DNA from: Lishizhenia tianjinensis
GTDB lineage: Bacteria; Bacteroidota; Bacteroidia; Flavobacteriales_D; Crocinitomicaceae
DNA: 64,000 bases
Reading direction: 5' to 3'
NCBI RefSeq assembly: GCF_900116425.1
Contig: NZ_FPAS01000002.1
Location: 142,537-206,536 of the forward strand
In this document: piece after piece, positions 44,604-54,051 of the stretch
How the letters are laid out: each line of letters starts with the position of its first letter
Numbering within the stretch: the stretch's first letter is position 1
Made by a program: the position numbers and the translations under genes
The notes under the pieces: model-generated
Told to the model about the DNA's origin: nothing
Seen by the model: only the letters and a program-made list of their open reading frames with translations
The model's database searches: none

Positions 44604-46205
44604 TTACTGTTTCACCACTCTAGCGGTATAAATCTTCCCGTTTACATCTGTCATTTTTACAATGTATAAACCTTCGGGTAGGTTAGTTGTTTCTATTGTT
44701 CCTAAGTCATTGGATTTAGTATTGAATACCAAGCTTCCAAGAGCATCATAGAATTCTACCTTGGTATTTGCAAATTCTTCCTTTAAATGAAGTGTGTTTT
44801 CAAAAGGGTTGGGGTAGATGTTTAAGTTTTGAGTAAGCTTTTCCTTGTCAATTCCTAGGTTGTAGGTGTAATCGAAGGTCCAGAATTCAAAATACATGGA
44901 CTGTCCAGTATGAGAAGTCAAAGGGATGGTTTTGTCTCCAGTGTTTTCTGACCAGCTTATGGTAACAACTTTTATATTGTTTGGGTTAGCTATTTCAACG
45001 AAGGCAGAAACTTCGCTTTTATTTCCCCCAATGGATGACTGATAATTAAATTGTTCAGTTAAAGTATCGAAGGAAATGAACCAGAGATCCCAGTCAAAAT
45101 TAGATGAAGTACCATCTGAATGAGGTTCAACTGTTTTATTGCCACTTATTTCTGAATTTGATGCGCCGATAATAAAAAGTTCATCTTGGAAGAAATTAAA
45201 ATCGATTAAAAAATCGCTTGCGTTTCCTCCGAAGGCCCACTGATTTTCTATGTTGAAATTAGTGTCTAAAATAATTAGTTGGCCGTCTACACTTCCATAA
45301 TTCGGAGTGGTTTTGGTTCCGCTTATTTCTGAATAACTTTCGTAAATAAGGAATAGCTTGTCATTCAATACTTTTAATGGCCCTCCGACGTCAAATAAGT
45401 CTCCCCCTATGGTTTTTTGATTTATAACATTTCCATTGGTGTCTAGCTTAATTAACCAGCAGTCGTCCTCAGCGTAGTTAACGGAAGTTTTGTTACCACT
45501 AGGTGGCGAAAATGAAGTTGAAGAAATGTATATTTTGTTGTTGTATATCGTTATATAGCCTATATATTCTGTCAGGTTTCCACCTAAGGTTTTTTGCCAA
45601 ATTACTTGACCGGTCATATCTAATTTTAACAACCATAGATCGTCTTGGCCATAGTTTGTAGAGGTTTTATTTCCAGTTGCACCAGAATTTGAAGTGCCAA
45701 GTAAATAGAAATGATTATTGTAGTAAACGATGTCGGTTGGATAATCAACGTTATCACCGCCATAACTTTCCTCCCAAACTTTATTTCCTTGACTGTCAAT
45801 AAGCATCAACCATATATCATCTTCACCGAAGTGGGGAGAGGATTTGGTACCGGAAATTGGAGACCTTGAAGATCCTGCCACTATAATATTTCCATTCGGT
45901 AATTCTTTAGATAATGTGAGAAATTCGTCATTACTTCCTCCGTAACAAACCTGCCAATCTATTTGATGGTTATAACTCATTTTAACTAACCATGCATCAG
46001 ATCCTCCATAACCCATTACTGTTTTATCCCCACTAGTGAGACTATCATCCGTACTTGATGCATAAAGTATGCTACCGTCGGATAAGAATGTTGCAGACGA
46101 AGGTTGGAAGAACTTTCCGGTTCCTAATTTGTCTTGGTTGGTAATAGATTGACCGTAACCCAATGTTATAATCAAAGAGAAAAAAAGTGTGGTTATTTTA
46201 CGCAT
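44604..46205 (-). CDS. Repeat-containing secreted protein with T9SS C-terminal domain
   Basis: A 533-aa protein with signal peptide (ITTLFFSLIITLGYGQ). The main part is six to seven repeats of about 55 aa with the shape SGNKT.. Y..DD.WL.KLD..GN..W....GG, probably a beta-propeller. The C-terminal 80 residues are a type A sorting domain (LNIYPNPFENTLHL to GLYIVKMTDVNGKIYTARVVKQ). It is expected on the cell surface or secreted. The repeats are too divergent at base level for simple slippage. Confidence 0.9.
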   Translation of the reverse strand: MRKITTLFFSLIITLGYGQSITNQDKLGTGKFFQPSSATFLSDGSILYASSTDDSLTSGDKTVMGYGGSDAWLVKMSYNHQIDWQVCYGGSNDEFLTLSKELPNGNIIVAGSSRSPISGTKSSPHFGEDDIWLMLIDSQGNKVWEESYGGDNVDYPTDIVYYNNHFYLLGTSNSGATGNKTSTNYGQDDLWLLKLDMTGQVIWQKTLGGNLTEYIGYITIYNNKIYISSTSFSPPSGNKTSVNYAEDDCWLIKLDTNGNVINQKTIGGDLFDVGGPLKVLNDKLFLIYESYSEISGTKTTPNYGSVDGQLIILDTNFNIENQWAFGGNASDFLIDFNFFQDELFIIGASNSEISGNKTVEPHSDGTSSNFDWDLWFISFDTLTEQFNYQSSIGGNKSEVSAFVEIANPNNIKVVTISWSENTGDKTIPLTSHTGQSMYFEFWTFDYTYNLGIDKEKLTQNLNIYPNPFENTLHLKEEFANTKVEFYDALGSLVFNTKSNDLGTIETTNLPEGLYIVKMTDVNGKIYTARVVKQ

Positions 46206-46373
46206 GTGATTTTGATGATTAGAGTTAAAATTAAAAATATTTTCAAGTATACATTCAATATTATCTATTCTCCCACCTCAAAACTAACCTTCCAAACTGC
46301 CCTTCTTTTTCCTTCCACAAGACATTTGTGAAATAAAATTTCCAGCGTCTTTACATTATGTTTAACACTATAT

Positions 46374-46381
46374 TAATTTTG
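46374..46381 (+). promoter_or_regulatory. -7 promoter box before the OmpA-type gene
   Basis: TAATTTTG matches TAnnTTTG and is followed after five bases by the GTG start at 46387, so the transcript would have little or no leader. Confidence 0.45.
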
Positions 46382-46386
46382 TAGAT

Positions 46387-48066
46387 GTGAGAAGGATAAG
46401 TATAACATTTGCATTCGTAATCAGTTTTTTAAACGTTTTTGGGCAAGACGCCATAAGCGATAGTTTGGCTTTAGCCCAGTATCAAGACAGCTTGGCGCAG
46501 CGTCAGGCTTACATAGACTCTTTATTGTCGGTAAAACCTTTGTTTGCCTTGAGTCCGGAATATTATAAAGAACGTTACAATGGTGGTGATTTAACCTACA
46601 AAATTACAGACAACAAGGGAGATGGTTTCGATTCTTTGTATGGAACTAGAAACTTACGTCCCATCCTTTACGGGGTAGCCTACAGAGGAGGTGCCAATAA
46701 TTATTACCACAAAGAGAACAAACGTAACAACCACAATCCATTGCCAGATGATGGTATTCGCAACTTGTGTGTGGAAGGTTTTTCCGCTTCTATTTATCTC
46801 TACCAAGAAAATTTTGATACCGCTCCACCAGTTGATAGCTGTGCGTGTGTACACGGTGGTTTAAATGATATGCAATATTACCAATACGATTATTTCGATA
46901 ATCAACACATATACGAAATGTTGAAATTGGTGAGGAATTCTGCCATAAATGATAGTGTTGGTCCCGTGTATTTACATTGTTGGAACGGATGGCATGCTTC
47001 AGGTTTATTGGCTGCATTAACCTTACGTCAGTTCTGTGGAATGTCGAAATGGGATGCAATTAATTACTGGGATATCAATACAGACGGAGCTAACAACTCT
47101 CCGCGTTACCAAAAGATTAGAGAGATTATCAAGGATTTTGAGCCTTACCCAGATTTGATGATATCGGATTCATTAGGAAACAGAATTTGTCCGCCTATGC
47201 CGGAGTTTATTGATAGTTCAGAAATTCATGTAGAGGTAGAACACTTGGTGTATGTACCTGAAAGTATTCCGGTTGGATTTTCTATTGTTTTGTACAATAC
47301 GAGTTTTGCTTCTGGACAAGCGAGTTTCTCTAACCCAGATGGAAATCAAGATTTACAAAATCTATTGACGGCTTTGAAGGAGCAGCCAGAATTGAAAGTA
47401 GAGATAGGTGGGTATACAGACAACTCGGGGTCTTACAGCAAGAATGTTCAAATCTCTGCACAACGTGCAAAGTTTGTGTACAATTGGTTGTTGCGAAAAG
47501 GCATAGATCAATCGAGAATTTCTTACAAAGGATATGGTCCTGCCAAACCTCTTTACAGCAATAGATACAAATCTACAAGAGCAGGGAATCGTAGAATAGA
47601 GGTTAAGGTGCTCGAGAAGAAAGTAGACAATATGGATGTGTTGGTGGATCAAGGAGAAACTCCCGTTGAAACAAAGAGAAAAGACAGTTTAGAGACGCTG
47701 AAAATTGGTCAAAGCATGGTCTTATCAGGCGTGAATTTCGAACCCAACCAAGTAGTTTTGACAGATAGTTCAAAGCTTTACTTAGACAGTTTGATCGTAA
47801 AAATCAAAGCCTTGCAAGGAAATGGGTTTAAAGTTGAAATTGGTGGACACACAGATAAGAGTGGTTTAGAGGAACTCAACATATTATTGTCGCAACAACG
47901 CGCCGAAGCAGTTTACAATTACCTCATCGAAAAGGGAGTGAAAGCCAAATACATTTCATGGAAAGGATACGGTTCTGAACATCCTATAGAATCGAACAAA
48001 TACCAATGGGGTAGAGAAATTAACCGACGTGTAGAGATCACCCTTCTTTCTAAAGCAAATTCTTAA
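46387..48066 (+). CDS. Pseudophosphatase-like domain fused to two OmpA domains
   Basis: A 559-aa protein starting at a GTG (46387) with a signal peptide (ISITFAFVISFLNVFGQ). Residues about 60-255 resemble a dual-specificity-phosphatase fold: the P-loop reads VYLHCWNGWHASG, with H197, C198 and G201 in the HCxxGxxR pattern but alanine 204 where the essential arginine should be. Two OmpA C-terminal peptidoglycan-binding domains follow (about 298-410 and 440-556), each with the GG.TD..G and NRR.E pattern. It is probably an outer-membrane- or cell-wall-attached protein in which the phosphatase part is inactive and may bind a ligand. The SCO1-type gene follows after 3 bases. Confidence 0.85.
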   Translation: MRRISITFAFVISFLNVFGQDAISDSLALAQYQDSLAQRQAYIDSLLSVKPLFALSPEYYKERYNGGDLTYKITDNKGDGFDSLYGTRNLRPILYGVAYRGGANNYYHKENKRNNHNPLPDDGIRNLCVEGFSASIYLYQENFDTAPPVDSCACVHGGLNDMQYYQYDYFDNQHIYEMLKLVRNSAINDSVGPVYLHCWNGWHASGLLAALTLRQFCGMSKWDAINYWDINTDGANNSPRYQKIREIIKDFEPYPDLMISDSLGNRICPPMPEFIDSSEIHVEVEHLVYVPESIPVGFSIVLYNTSFASGQASFSNPDGNQDLQNLLTALKEQPELKVEIGGYTDNSGSYSKNVQISAQRAKFVYNWLLRKGIDQSRISYKGYGPAKPLYSNRYKSTRAGNRRIEVKVLEKKVDNMDVLVDQGETPVETKRKDSLETLKIGQSMVLSGVNFEPNQVVLTDSSKLYLDSLIVKIKALQGNGFKVEIGGHTDKSGLEELNILLSQQRAEAVYNYLIEKGVKAKYISWKGYGSEHPIESNKYQWGREINRRVEITLLSKANS

Positions 48067-48069
48067 AAG

Positions 48070-48738
48070 ATGAGAGTAGTACTTTTTGGAGCCATAGTCG
48101 TAGCAAGTATATTGGTGGCGTATTTCATGACTACTGAGTCGCAAAACAAAAAACACTTGCGCGTTATTCAGCCCAATCAAATTATAGAGCCGGGTGTGGT
48201 TCCCAATGATTTGAAACACGTTTCTATGGGCCATAGAATAGGTGACTTTTCCTTCCAAAATCAATACAACGAGACAGTAACTTTAGAAGATGTTAAAGGG
48301 AAAGTTTTTGTAGTTGAATACTTCTTTACGACCTGTGGTACTATCTGTCCGCGTATGACCCAACAAATGATGCGTGTGCAGGAGCGTTTTAAAGGAAACG
48401 ATGAGGTGAAGATTTTGAGTTTTACCGTAAACCCAGAGATTGATACCGTAGAGGTGATGAAGGAATATGCAGATGGGCATGGTGCTGTTAAAGATCAATG
48501 GCATTTCTTAACAGGAGAAAAGGAAATGTTATATGATTTAGCCCGTAGATCTTTCTTTGTTCTAAAACCGGCCGAGGCTCAAAATTTGGGAGATGCAGGT
48601 TCTGATTTTATTCACACCAACAACTTTGTATTGGTCGATCAAAAATTGCGCATCAGAAATTATTACGATGGAACATCTATGACTTCTGTAGATGAATTGA
48701 TGGAAGATATCCAAGTTTTATTGGACGAAGAAAAGTAG
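48070..48738 (+). CDS. SCO1/SenC-type thioredoxin-fold protein
   Basis: A 222-aa protein with an N-terminal membrane anchor (about residues 3-20). The thioredoxin-fold part shows FFTTCGTICPRMTQQM, with the CxxxC copper-binding pair of SCO proteins, and the later histidine in FIHTNNFVLVD. Such proteins deliver copper to the CuA centre of cytochrome c oxidase or act as thiol reductants in the periplasm. It is encoded directly after the OmpA fusion, but a functional link is not established. Confidence 0.9.
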   Translation: MRVVLFGAIVVASILVAYFMTTESQNKKHLRVIQPNQIIEPGVVPNDLKHVSMGHRIGDFSFQNQYNETVTLEDVKGKVFVVEYFFTTCGTICPRMTQQMMRVQERFKGNDEVKILSFTVNPEIDTVEVMKEYADGHGAVKDQWHFLTGEKEMLYDLARRSFFVLKPAEAQNLGDAGSDFIHTNNFVLVDQKLRIRNYYDGTSMTSVDELMEDIQVLLDEEK

Positions 48739-48749
48739 GGACACAAAAA

Positions 48750-48771
48750 AAGGTTACCCTTGGATAACCTT
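48750..48771 (-). terminator. Terminator of the 47-aa lipoprotein gene
   Basis: On the minus strand the stem AAGGTTA / TAACCTT is followed by TTTTTTT, about 30 bases after the stop codon. Confidence 0.75.
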
Positions 48772-48798
48772 CGTAATAATGTTACTTTTGATAATCGC

Positions 48799-48942
48799 TT
48801 AGTTTGCGGCTAAGTCGTTGTTCTCAACAGGAGCTTTAGCTTGTGTATACGCGTCACAGTGACCACCTCTAGAAGATGCACAAGATGCTACTACACTTGC
48901 AAGAAATAATCCAATTATCGCGAAGGCTACTTTTTTGTTCAT
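48799..48942 (-). CDS. 47-aa lipoprotein
   Basis: A short gene translated MNKKVAFAIIGLFLASVV then ASCASSRGGHCDAYTQAK and APVENNDLAAN. The lipobox VVASC gives a mature protein of only 27 aa beginning with cysteine 21. The mature part has SSRGGHCDAY with a second cysteine. It has a matching -7 box upstream (TATCTTTG on the minus strand, 48975-48982) and a good terminator, which supports a real gene. Its function is unknown. Confidence 0.78.
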   Translation of the reverse strand: MNKKVAFAIIGLFLASVVASCASSRGGHCDAYTQAKAPVENNDLAAN

Positions 48943-48974
48943 AATGTTTTAATAGTTTTAACGTTGAAGTCTTA

Positions 48975-48982
48975 CAAAGATA
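48975..48982 (-). promoter_or_regulatory. -7 promoter box of the 47-aa lipoprotein gene
   Basis: TATCTTTG on the minus strand matches TAnnTTTG, 32 bases before the start codon. No -33 box is clear. Confidence 0.5.
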
Positions 48983-49060
48983 GAAATAAAACGCTGAAAT
49001 TATTGATATATTGTAAATACTTATACATGAAGTGTTTAGTTCTAAACAAAATCACAGAAT

Positions 49061-50752
49061 TTGAAAAGTAACATCATCCTCTTTTTGCTTTTGAGCGTAT
49101 CTACCTTTTGGGCCTCTGCTCAGAAGGAGTATAAGCTTACTTTTCAGGGGGATGTGCCACTCAAAGCCAAGCATGTAGAACGCAAAACTTTTAAGGATAG
49201 TCTACAAGTTTTGGATTACCTTCAAAAGATGTGGTTAACCGATATATCCAAGGGTTATCCTCTGGCGAATATGGATAGCTTGGTTTGGAAGGAAAAGGAG
49301 TTAACCGTTCATTATTATCGTGGGACTTCCTTTCAAAAAATTAGACTCTTTGTGAATGAAGAAGATGCATCTTTCATCAATACTATCCCAACCTTAAGTG
49401 AAACGATATTACTCAACCTCAACTTTGACAGCAAAGCCTTGAGTGAAACCTTGCAACGTATTTTAAAATACTGCGAGAACCATGGATTTCCTTTTGCCGA
49501 AGTAAGCCTAGAAGATGCTAAAATCTTGGGCGATGAAGTACATGCAAACTTAGAGATAAACAAAGGTCCGTACGTGAGCATTTTTTCTATTGAAGTTAAA
49601 GGAGAGGCTGCAGTTAGCAAGAAATATGTTTGTAATTACATCAATATACAAGAGGGAGAACCTTACTCAGAAGCTTTACTTAGAGATATTTCTTCGCGTA
49701 TGCAGCAGGTGGCTTTTCTTTCAGAAATAAGACCCCATGAAGTGCTTTTTACGCCGGAGGGATGCATTCTCTATTTGTATCTAAAGAGTAATCCTGTGAG
49801 TTTAATTAACGGGATAGCTGGTTTGCAACAAGATCCCATTAATGAGCGAACTATTGTTACGGGAGATATACGGTTGAAATTGCAGAATACCTTAAAAAGG
49901 GGAGAGTTGTTGGAGATGAATTGGCGAAGTTTACAACCTACGACCCAAGAACTGAACGCTGCTTTTAATTATCCTTTTTTACTCAATACTCCCTTTGGTA
50001 TTAAATCTTCTTTTGCCTTGTACAAACAAGACAGCAGTTTTTTAACCACCAATGCAAATGTGGGGATACAGTATTTTCTAAAAGGAGGAAATTACATCAA
50101 TGCCTTTTATGAAAGAGAAAACTCAGCGGTGTTAAGAACGCAATCTACCTTAAGTGATTTATCCAATGTGAGTACCAACCGCTATGGTTTAGGTTTTTAC
50201 AGAAGACGCTTAGATTATATTCCTAATCCGTCTAAAGGATTGATACTGGAGTCAACCGCGTCTTTAGGAAGAAGATCATCGCGGGAAACGGATAGTAGTT
50301 TGGTGGAAATTGCAACCACCTTTAAAATGGATTTTTCTGTAGATGCCTATCTGCCCTTAACACCGAGAAATGTGGTTCGACTGTATGGTCGTATGCAAAG
50401 TTATTATGCCCCTGAAATCTATACCAATGAGGTGTTTCGCTTTGGGGGACTCAACTCGCAGCGTGGATTTAACGAACAAAGTTTGTGGGCAACCACCTAT
50501 GCAATGGCGCGAGTAGAATACAGGTTTTTACTCGATAAAAATTCCCACCTCTTTGCTTTTTTCGATCAGAGTATTTACGAATCTACGGTGGGTAATTACC
50601 TGCAAGATCAACCCTATGGTTTTGGTGCAGGTTTTAGTTTTGGATCTAACCTGGGTATTTTTTCTATCTCTTATGCTTTGGGGAAACAAATGGATAACCC
50701 CATACAATTGAGTGATGGAAAAGTCCACTTTGGATACATTGCTTACTTCTAA
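49061..50752 (+). CDS. BamA/TamA-like outer-membrane protein
   Basis: A 563-aa protein starting at TTG (49061) with a signal peptide (NIILFLLLSVSTFWASAQ). The N-terminal part has POTRA-type segments (FASVSLED- and VSIFSIEVKGEAAVSKKYV-like stretches, about residues 120-250). The C-terminal half is a 16-strand-type barrel with RFGGLNSQRGFNEQSL near residue 465, the loop motif of Omp85 proteins. It probably inserts or moves proteins or lipids at the outer membrane. It meets the next gene tail to tail, with the two stop codons overlapping. Confidence 0.82.
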   Translation: MKSNIILFLLLSVSTFWASAQKEYKLTFQGDVPLKAKHVERKTFKDSLQVLDYLQKMWLTDISKGYPLANMDSLVWKEKELTVHYYRGTSFQKIRLFVNEEDASFINTIPTLSETILLNLNFDSKALSETLQRILKYCENHGFPFAEVSLEDAKILGDEVHANLEINKGPYVSIFSIEVKGEAAVSKKYVCNYINIQEGEPYSEALLRDISSRMQQVAFLSEIRPHEVLFTPEGCILYLYLKSNPVSLINGIAGLQQDPINERTIVTGDIRLKLQNTLKRGELLEMNWRSLQPTTQELNAAFNYPFLLNTPFGIKSSFALYKQDSSFLTTNANVGIQYFLKGGNYINAFYERENSAVLRTQSTLSDLSNVSTNRYGLGFYRRRLDYIPNPSKGLILESTASLGRRSSRETDSSLVEIATTFKMDFSVDAYLPLTPRNVVRLYGRMQSYYAPEIYTNEVFRFGGLNSQRGFNEQSLWATTYAMARVEYRFLLDKNSHLFAFFDQSIYESTVGNYLQDQPYGFGAGFSFGSNLGIFSISYALGKQMDNPIQLSDGKVHFGYIAYF

Positions 50753-52002
50753 AAGATGGCGATAGAAGGAGGTGTTAATTCGCCTTTGCCATCAATAAAC
50801 AGTGTAAATGCTACTTGATTGGATGTATAATCTATAAATGGAATTGTAAAGTTTAATAAAGGGGTATGGAACCACATAAAGGGTGGTGTATTAGAATAGT
50901 CAGCCCTTTCTTTTGTCGAGCTAATGCAGAACAGTCCCTCTTGTGAATTAAGGTGAAGATTGCTCTCATACATGAGCTGGTAGCTTTGTGCTTGCTTGCT
51001 TAAAACACCCGTTTCTTCCAAGTAAGTTTGAATGGCTTTTTCATTACCAGAAAGCTCTAATATAAATCCTTTTACTTTTTCGGTAATAACTTGCTTTACT
51101 TCAACGGTGTTAAAGTTTTCGTCCATTTCAGTGGTGATGATTTCCTTTTTAATTTCAGTTTCACCACCCTTTAGAAAACGATAGTCCCCAGTTGTGATGT
51201 TTTGCATTTTTTCAGCATGTAACCCAACCTTTTCCATGGCTTTGTAGAGGTAGTGATCCACACGGTTGGCTTGTTTTGCTTCGTAGTGGAAATTCACGCC
51301 TATATCACCCTTTTTATAACCTTGTTCTAAATTCTTTAATAGGAAAGGAAGTTCTTTAGAACTGTTGGCGGTAAAGTGTAGGGCCAATTCATCGTTAATT
51401 AGGGTGTCGTAGACAAAAATGCTCAACTCAGGGTTTAGTGTATCCCTTAAATAGACCAAGATGTTTTGCTCTGCTTTTTTTGAACGGAGTATGCGATTCC
51501 AGGCGTCTGCTCTAAGGGTTTGTTTTTGGAAATGACGCACCTTCTCGTTGATGTCATATTTATGGGTGAAAATGATACAAGAGTCATTAAACGCTATGCT
51601 CAGGTTCTCTCTTTCCCAATTGTAAATGGCAAAGTTAGCTATGCTGTCTTGCTGACTCACCACATTTTTAAACCACATATTCATCTGTTCCTGTACTCTG
51701 CTCGATGAATTGATTTCTACATAGGCGGCTACGCGTTTAAAATCAGAGACAACAAAAACACTGTCGTTCTTGAAATCTAGTAATTGAGATAGGTCTATGT
51801 TTAGCAAGAAAGGACGAAGACTCGGGAGACTGTTCAATAACTGACTCCCGAGTATTTCCTCCTGTAATTCGCTGGCATGTATTAAAGCACATACATCTCC
51901 TTCTTCAATTTTAGAGGAAAAAGGAAGTTCATTTTTCTTAGATCCACATGCACTTAAGAATAAAAGTGCAGTAAAAAGAAGGGGGTAGATGTACGTTTTC
52001 AT
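50749..52002 (-). CDS. Lipoprotein of unknown function
   Basis: A 417-aa lipoprotein (lipobox LFLSAC, cysteine 19). The mature part is mixed alpha/beta without a recognisable domain. It is encoded 5 bases after a second large exported protein, with which it probably forms a unit. The two proteins share the general shape of Bacteroidota proteins that begin with a short signal and a GDVCALIHA/DANFVYKI-type first strand. Confidence 0.75.
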   Translation of the reverse strand: MKTYIYPLLFTALLFLSACGSKKNELPFSSKIEEGDVCALIHASELQEEILGSQLLNSLPSLRPFLLNIDLSQLLDFKNDSVFVVSDFKRVAAYVEINSSSRVQEQMNMWFKNVVSQQDSIANFAIYNWERENLSIAFNDSCIIFTHKYDINEKVRHFQKQTLRADAWNRILRSKKAEQNILVYLRDTLNPELSIFVYDTLINDELALHFTANSSKELPFLLKNLEQGYKKGDIGVNFHYEAKQANRVDHYLYKAMEKVGLHAEKMQNITTGDYRFLKGGETEIKKEIITTEMDENFNTVEVKQVITEKVKGFILELSGNEKAIQTYLEETGVLSKQAQSYQLMYESNLHLNSQEGLFCISSTKERADYSNTPPFMWFHTPLLNFTIPFIDYTSNQVAFTLFIDGKGELTPPSIAIF

Positions 52003-52007
52003 TCTTT

Positions 52008-53915
52008 TTAATTGTTGTTATTGAAAAATAATTCAATGAGATTCAAGGCTCCGTACATTCCATTTGGAGCTTCAGATTTCATGTCGTAATTCAAGTTGAG
52101 TTGTGCTTCACCTTTCTCTATCATTTGAGTTAGGGTAACTACACCCATGTACGGCATGTATTGCATCATTTCTAAGTGCGCTCTGTCACCCATCATTTCT
52201 GCAGGAATACTTTGCATCACTGCTCCATAATCCATCTTCGCATAAATACCTTTCACTTTCTTTAAAGTTTTGATTTCGGCCTTTGCCAAACCATCTTCTT
52301 TTCCATAACCATTGGCGTGAGTAGTTACGTGAGCGATATCGTTAGAAGCTAAAATAAACTCACCTTGTAAACGCACGTAAACATTGGGCATACTCGGAGT
52401 GTGTATGATGTAATAGTCATCTGTTTTCTCAATGAATTCTCCAAAAGTACTGGTTAAATAGTTCAGTGTTTTTTCTAAGAAAGTAGCATCTTCAGTATAC
52501 ATGGCCAAAGAGAAACTTGGCAGTTTTTCCATGCGCTCTTCTTCTGTACGCGTATAGTTGAAATCTTCGTCGTAAGTGTACCTTACACGTTTCACTTTTT
52601 GATCTGTAAATCCGTTGTAAGAGAAAACTAATTCAGAAGGAAAAGCTTGGTAGAAAGCTTCCATATCCATAAAGTTATCTAATGCGTACCATACATAGGC
52701 TACACTGTTTTCTGCAGGGTTCTCAGAATTTTCTAGATCTGGAATTAGTTCTGCTTTTATGGCTTCATAGGTTTCGTAGCTGTTGTTGTTTAAAAGTACA
52801 TATCCTTTAGAATTTCCAGGTATGTAATTCAAAAGCTTCTTTTCTACTTTGTCGTATTCTACAAGGTTGGCAATGTTTTCAAATATACCGTTGTAGTGCA
52901 TCGTCGTTGTAAAAGCGTAGCCCTCATCTGTGAAATCAAAAGAAGAGAAAACTTCATTTCCTTCGCTCATCTCCAGTAATTTTTTGAGGAGGTCTTTCGG
53001 CATGTTGAGCTCACGCGCCATCATAGGAAGAAGGTGATCCATGTTGGGAAGCTTTTGCAAAAGGTAAAGATTTGCATCCTTTTCAGTATTTAAGAAATCT
53101 AGCGCTTCACCCTTAAATTGTACACCAGAAGTAATTTCATCTGCAGCCTTACTTAAAGCCACTTGTTTCCATGCTTTGCGCACACTGTCTTGGAAGTCGT
53201 AAAAATTCGGATGTTTGGGAGTATAATTTACTTCAGCAACTTCTTCTTCCTCTTCTATAGAGATTTCTGCTTCCATTTCTGCTTCTGGTTCCTCCATTGG
53301 GGGAACGGCAAGATCATAGTCCTCAGAAATACTCGGTTCTTCATAAACTTCGTATACTTCTTCAACAGCTTCTTCGTCGTAGTCGTAAGAGTAGCTATCG
53401 TAATAATATCCTTTGTCCCAACCATTAGCATCAAAAATACTGTCACTGTAATCTCTCACTTTGCTATGGTCTACCTGTACACTCATCATCGTAAGTATGT
53501 CATCCCTTAAAACATAAACCATAGAATGGTGGAAGGCAACACCGCTATCTTTTAAGTCTATCCATACACTTTTTGGTAAAGATGTATTGGTGAAAAAAGC
53601 CTCTAAGTCTTTTATGGCAAAGTTGAACCCCATTTTGGCGTTTTCTCCTTGCATTACTACAAACTGGTTAAAGCTTTGACTAAAGTCTAAACCTAAGGCA
53701 CTGATTTGAGTAGTTTTTCTGTTAGAGATCTCTTTGGCGATGTCTTGCATGAAAGCATAACTTTCTAAGGTTTCAAGACTCACCTTTTTCAATATATTGT
53801 TGGTGTTTATTTTGTAAACAAAGTTTGCGTCCTGGGGAATATAACCTGATGATTTCACTTGCGCTTGCACGCCTATAGCACTCAAAAGAGCAAGTGCTAG
53901 AATTTTAATTTTCAT
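52008..53915 (-). CDS. Large exported protein with acidic linker, DUF4836-like
   Basis: A 635-aa protein with signal peptide (KILALALLSAIGVQAQ). The first part begins VKSSGYIPQDANFVYKINTNNIL, a form seen in DUF4836-type proteins. A strongly acidic, Tyr-rich low-complexity stretch lies at about 163-235 (YYYDSYSYDYDEEAVEEVYE and a run of Glu near 220). A longer mixed domain follows. The family assignment is tentative and the function is unknown. It lies upstream of the 417-aa lipoprotein in one probable unit. Confidence 0.7.
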   Translation of the reverse strand: MKIKILALALLSAIGVQAQVKSSGYIPQDANFVYKINTNNILKKVSLETLESYAFMQDIAKEISNRKTTQISALGLDFSQSFNQFVVMQGENAKMGFNFAIKDLEAFFTNTSLPKSVWIDLKDSGVAFHHSMVYVLRDDILTMMSVQVDHSKVRDYSDSIFDANGWDKGYYYDSYSYDYDEEAVEEVYEVYEEPSISEDYDLAVPPMEEPEAEMEAEISIEEEEEVAEVNYTPKHPNFYDFQDSVRKAWKQVALSKAADEITSGVQFKGEALDFLNTEKDANLYLLQKLPNMDHLLPMMARELNMPKDLLKKLLEMSEGNEVFSSFDFTDEGYAFTTTMHYNGIFENIANLVEYDKVEKKLLNYIPGNSKGYVLLNNNSYETYEAIKAELIPDLENSENPAENSVAYVWYALDNFMDMEAFYQAFPSELVFSYNGFTDQKVKRVRYTYDEDFNYTRTEEERMEKLPSFSLAMYTEDATFLEKTLNYLTSTFGEFIEKTDDYYIIHTPSMPNVYVRLQGEFILASNDIAHVTTHANGYGKEDGLAKAEIKTLKKVKGIYAKMDYGAVMQSIPAEMMGDRAHLEMMQYMPYMGVVTLTQMIEKGEAQLNLNYDMKSEAPNGMYGALNLIELFFNNNN

Positions 53916-54000
53916 GGGTGTGTTTTTTAGTGGTTCTAAAAGTAAGGTTTCTCATTTAAATCTTCGGGCATTCTATGTAAAAGGTAGACGAAAGGCAGGA

Positions 54001-54008
54001 TAACTTTG
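54001..54008 (+). promoter_or_regulatory. -7 promoter box of the ybdL-yafV unit
   Basis: TAACTTTG matches TAnnTTTG, 43 bases before the ATG at 54052. No -33 box is clear. Confidence 0.45.
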
Positions 54009-54051
54009 CGGAGAACTTCCTTCTAAGAAAGAGAATACTTAAATTGGACCC

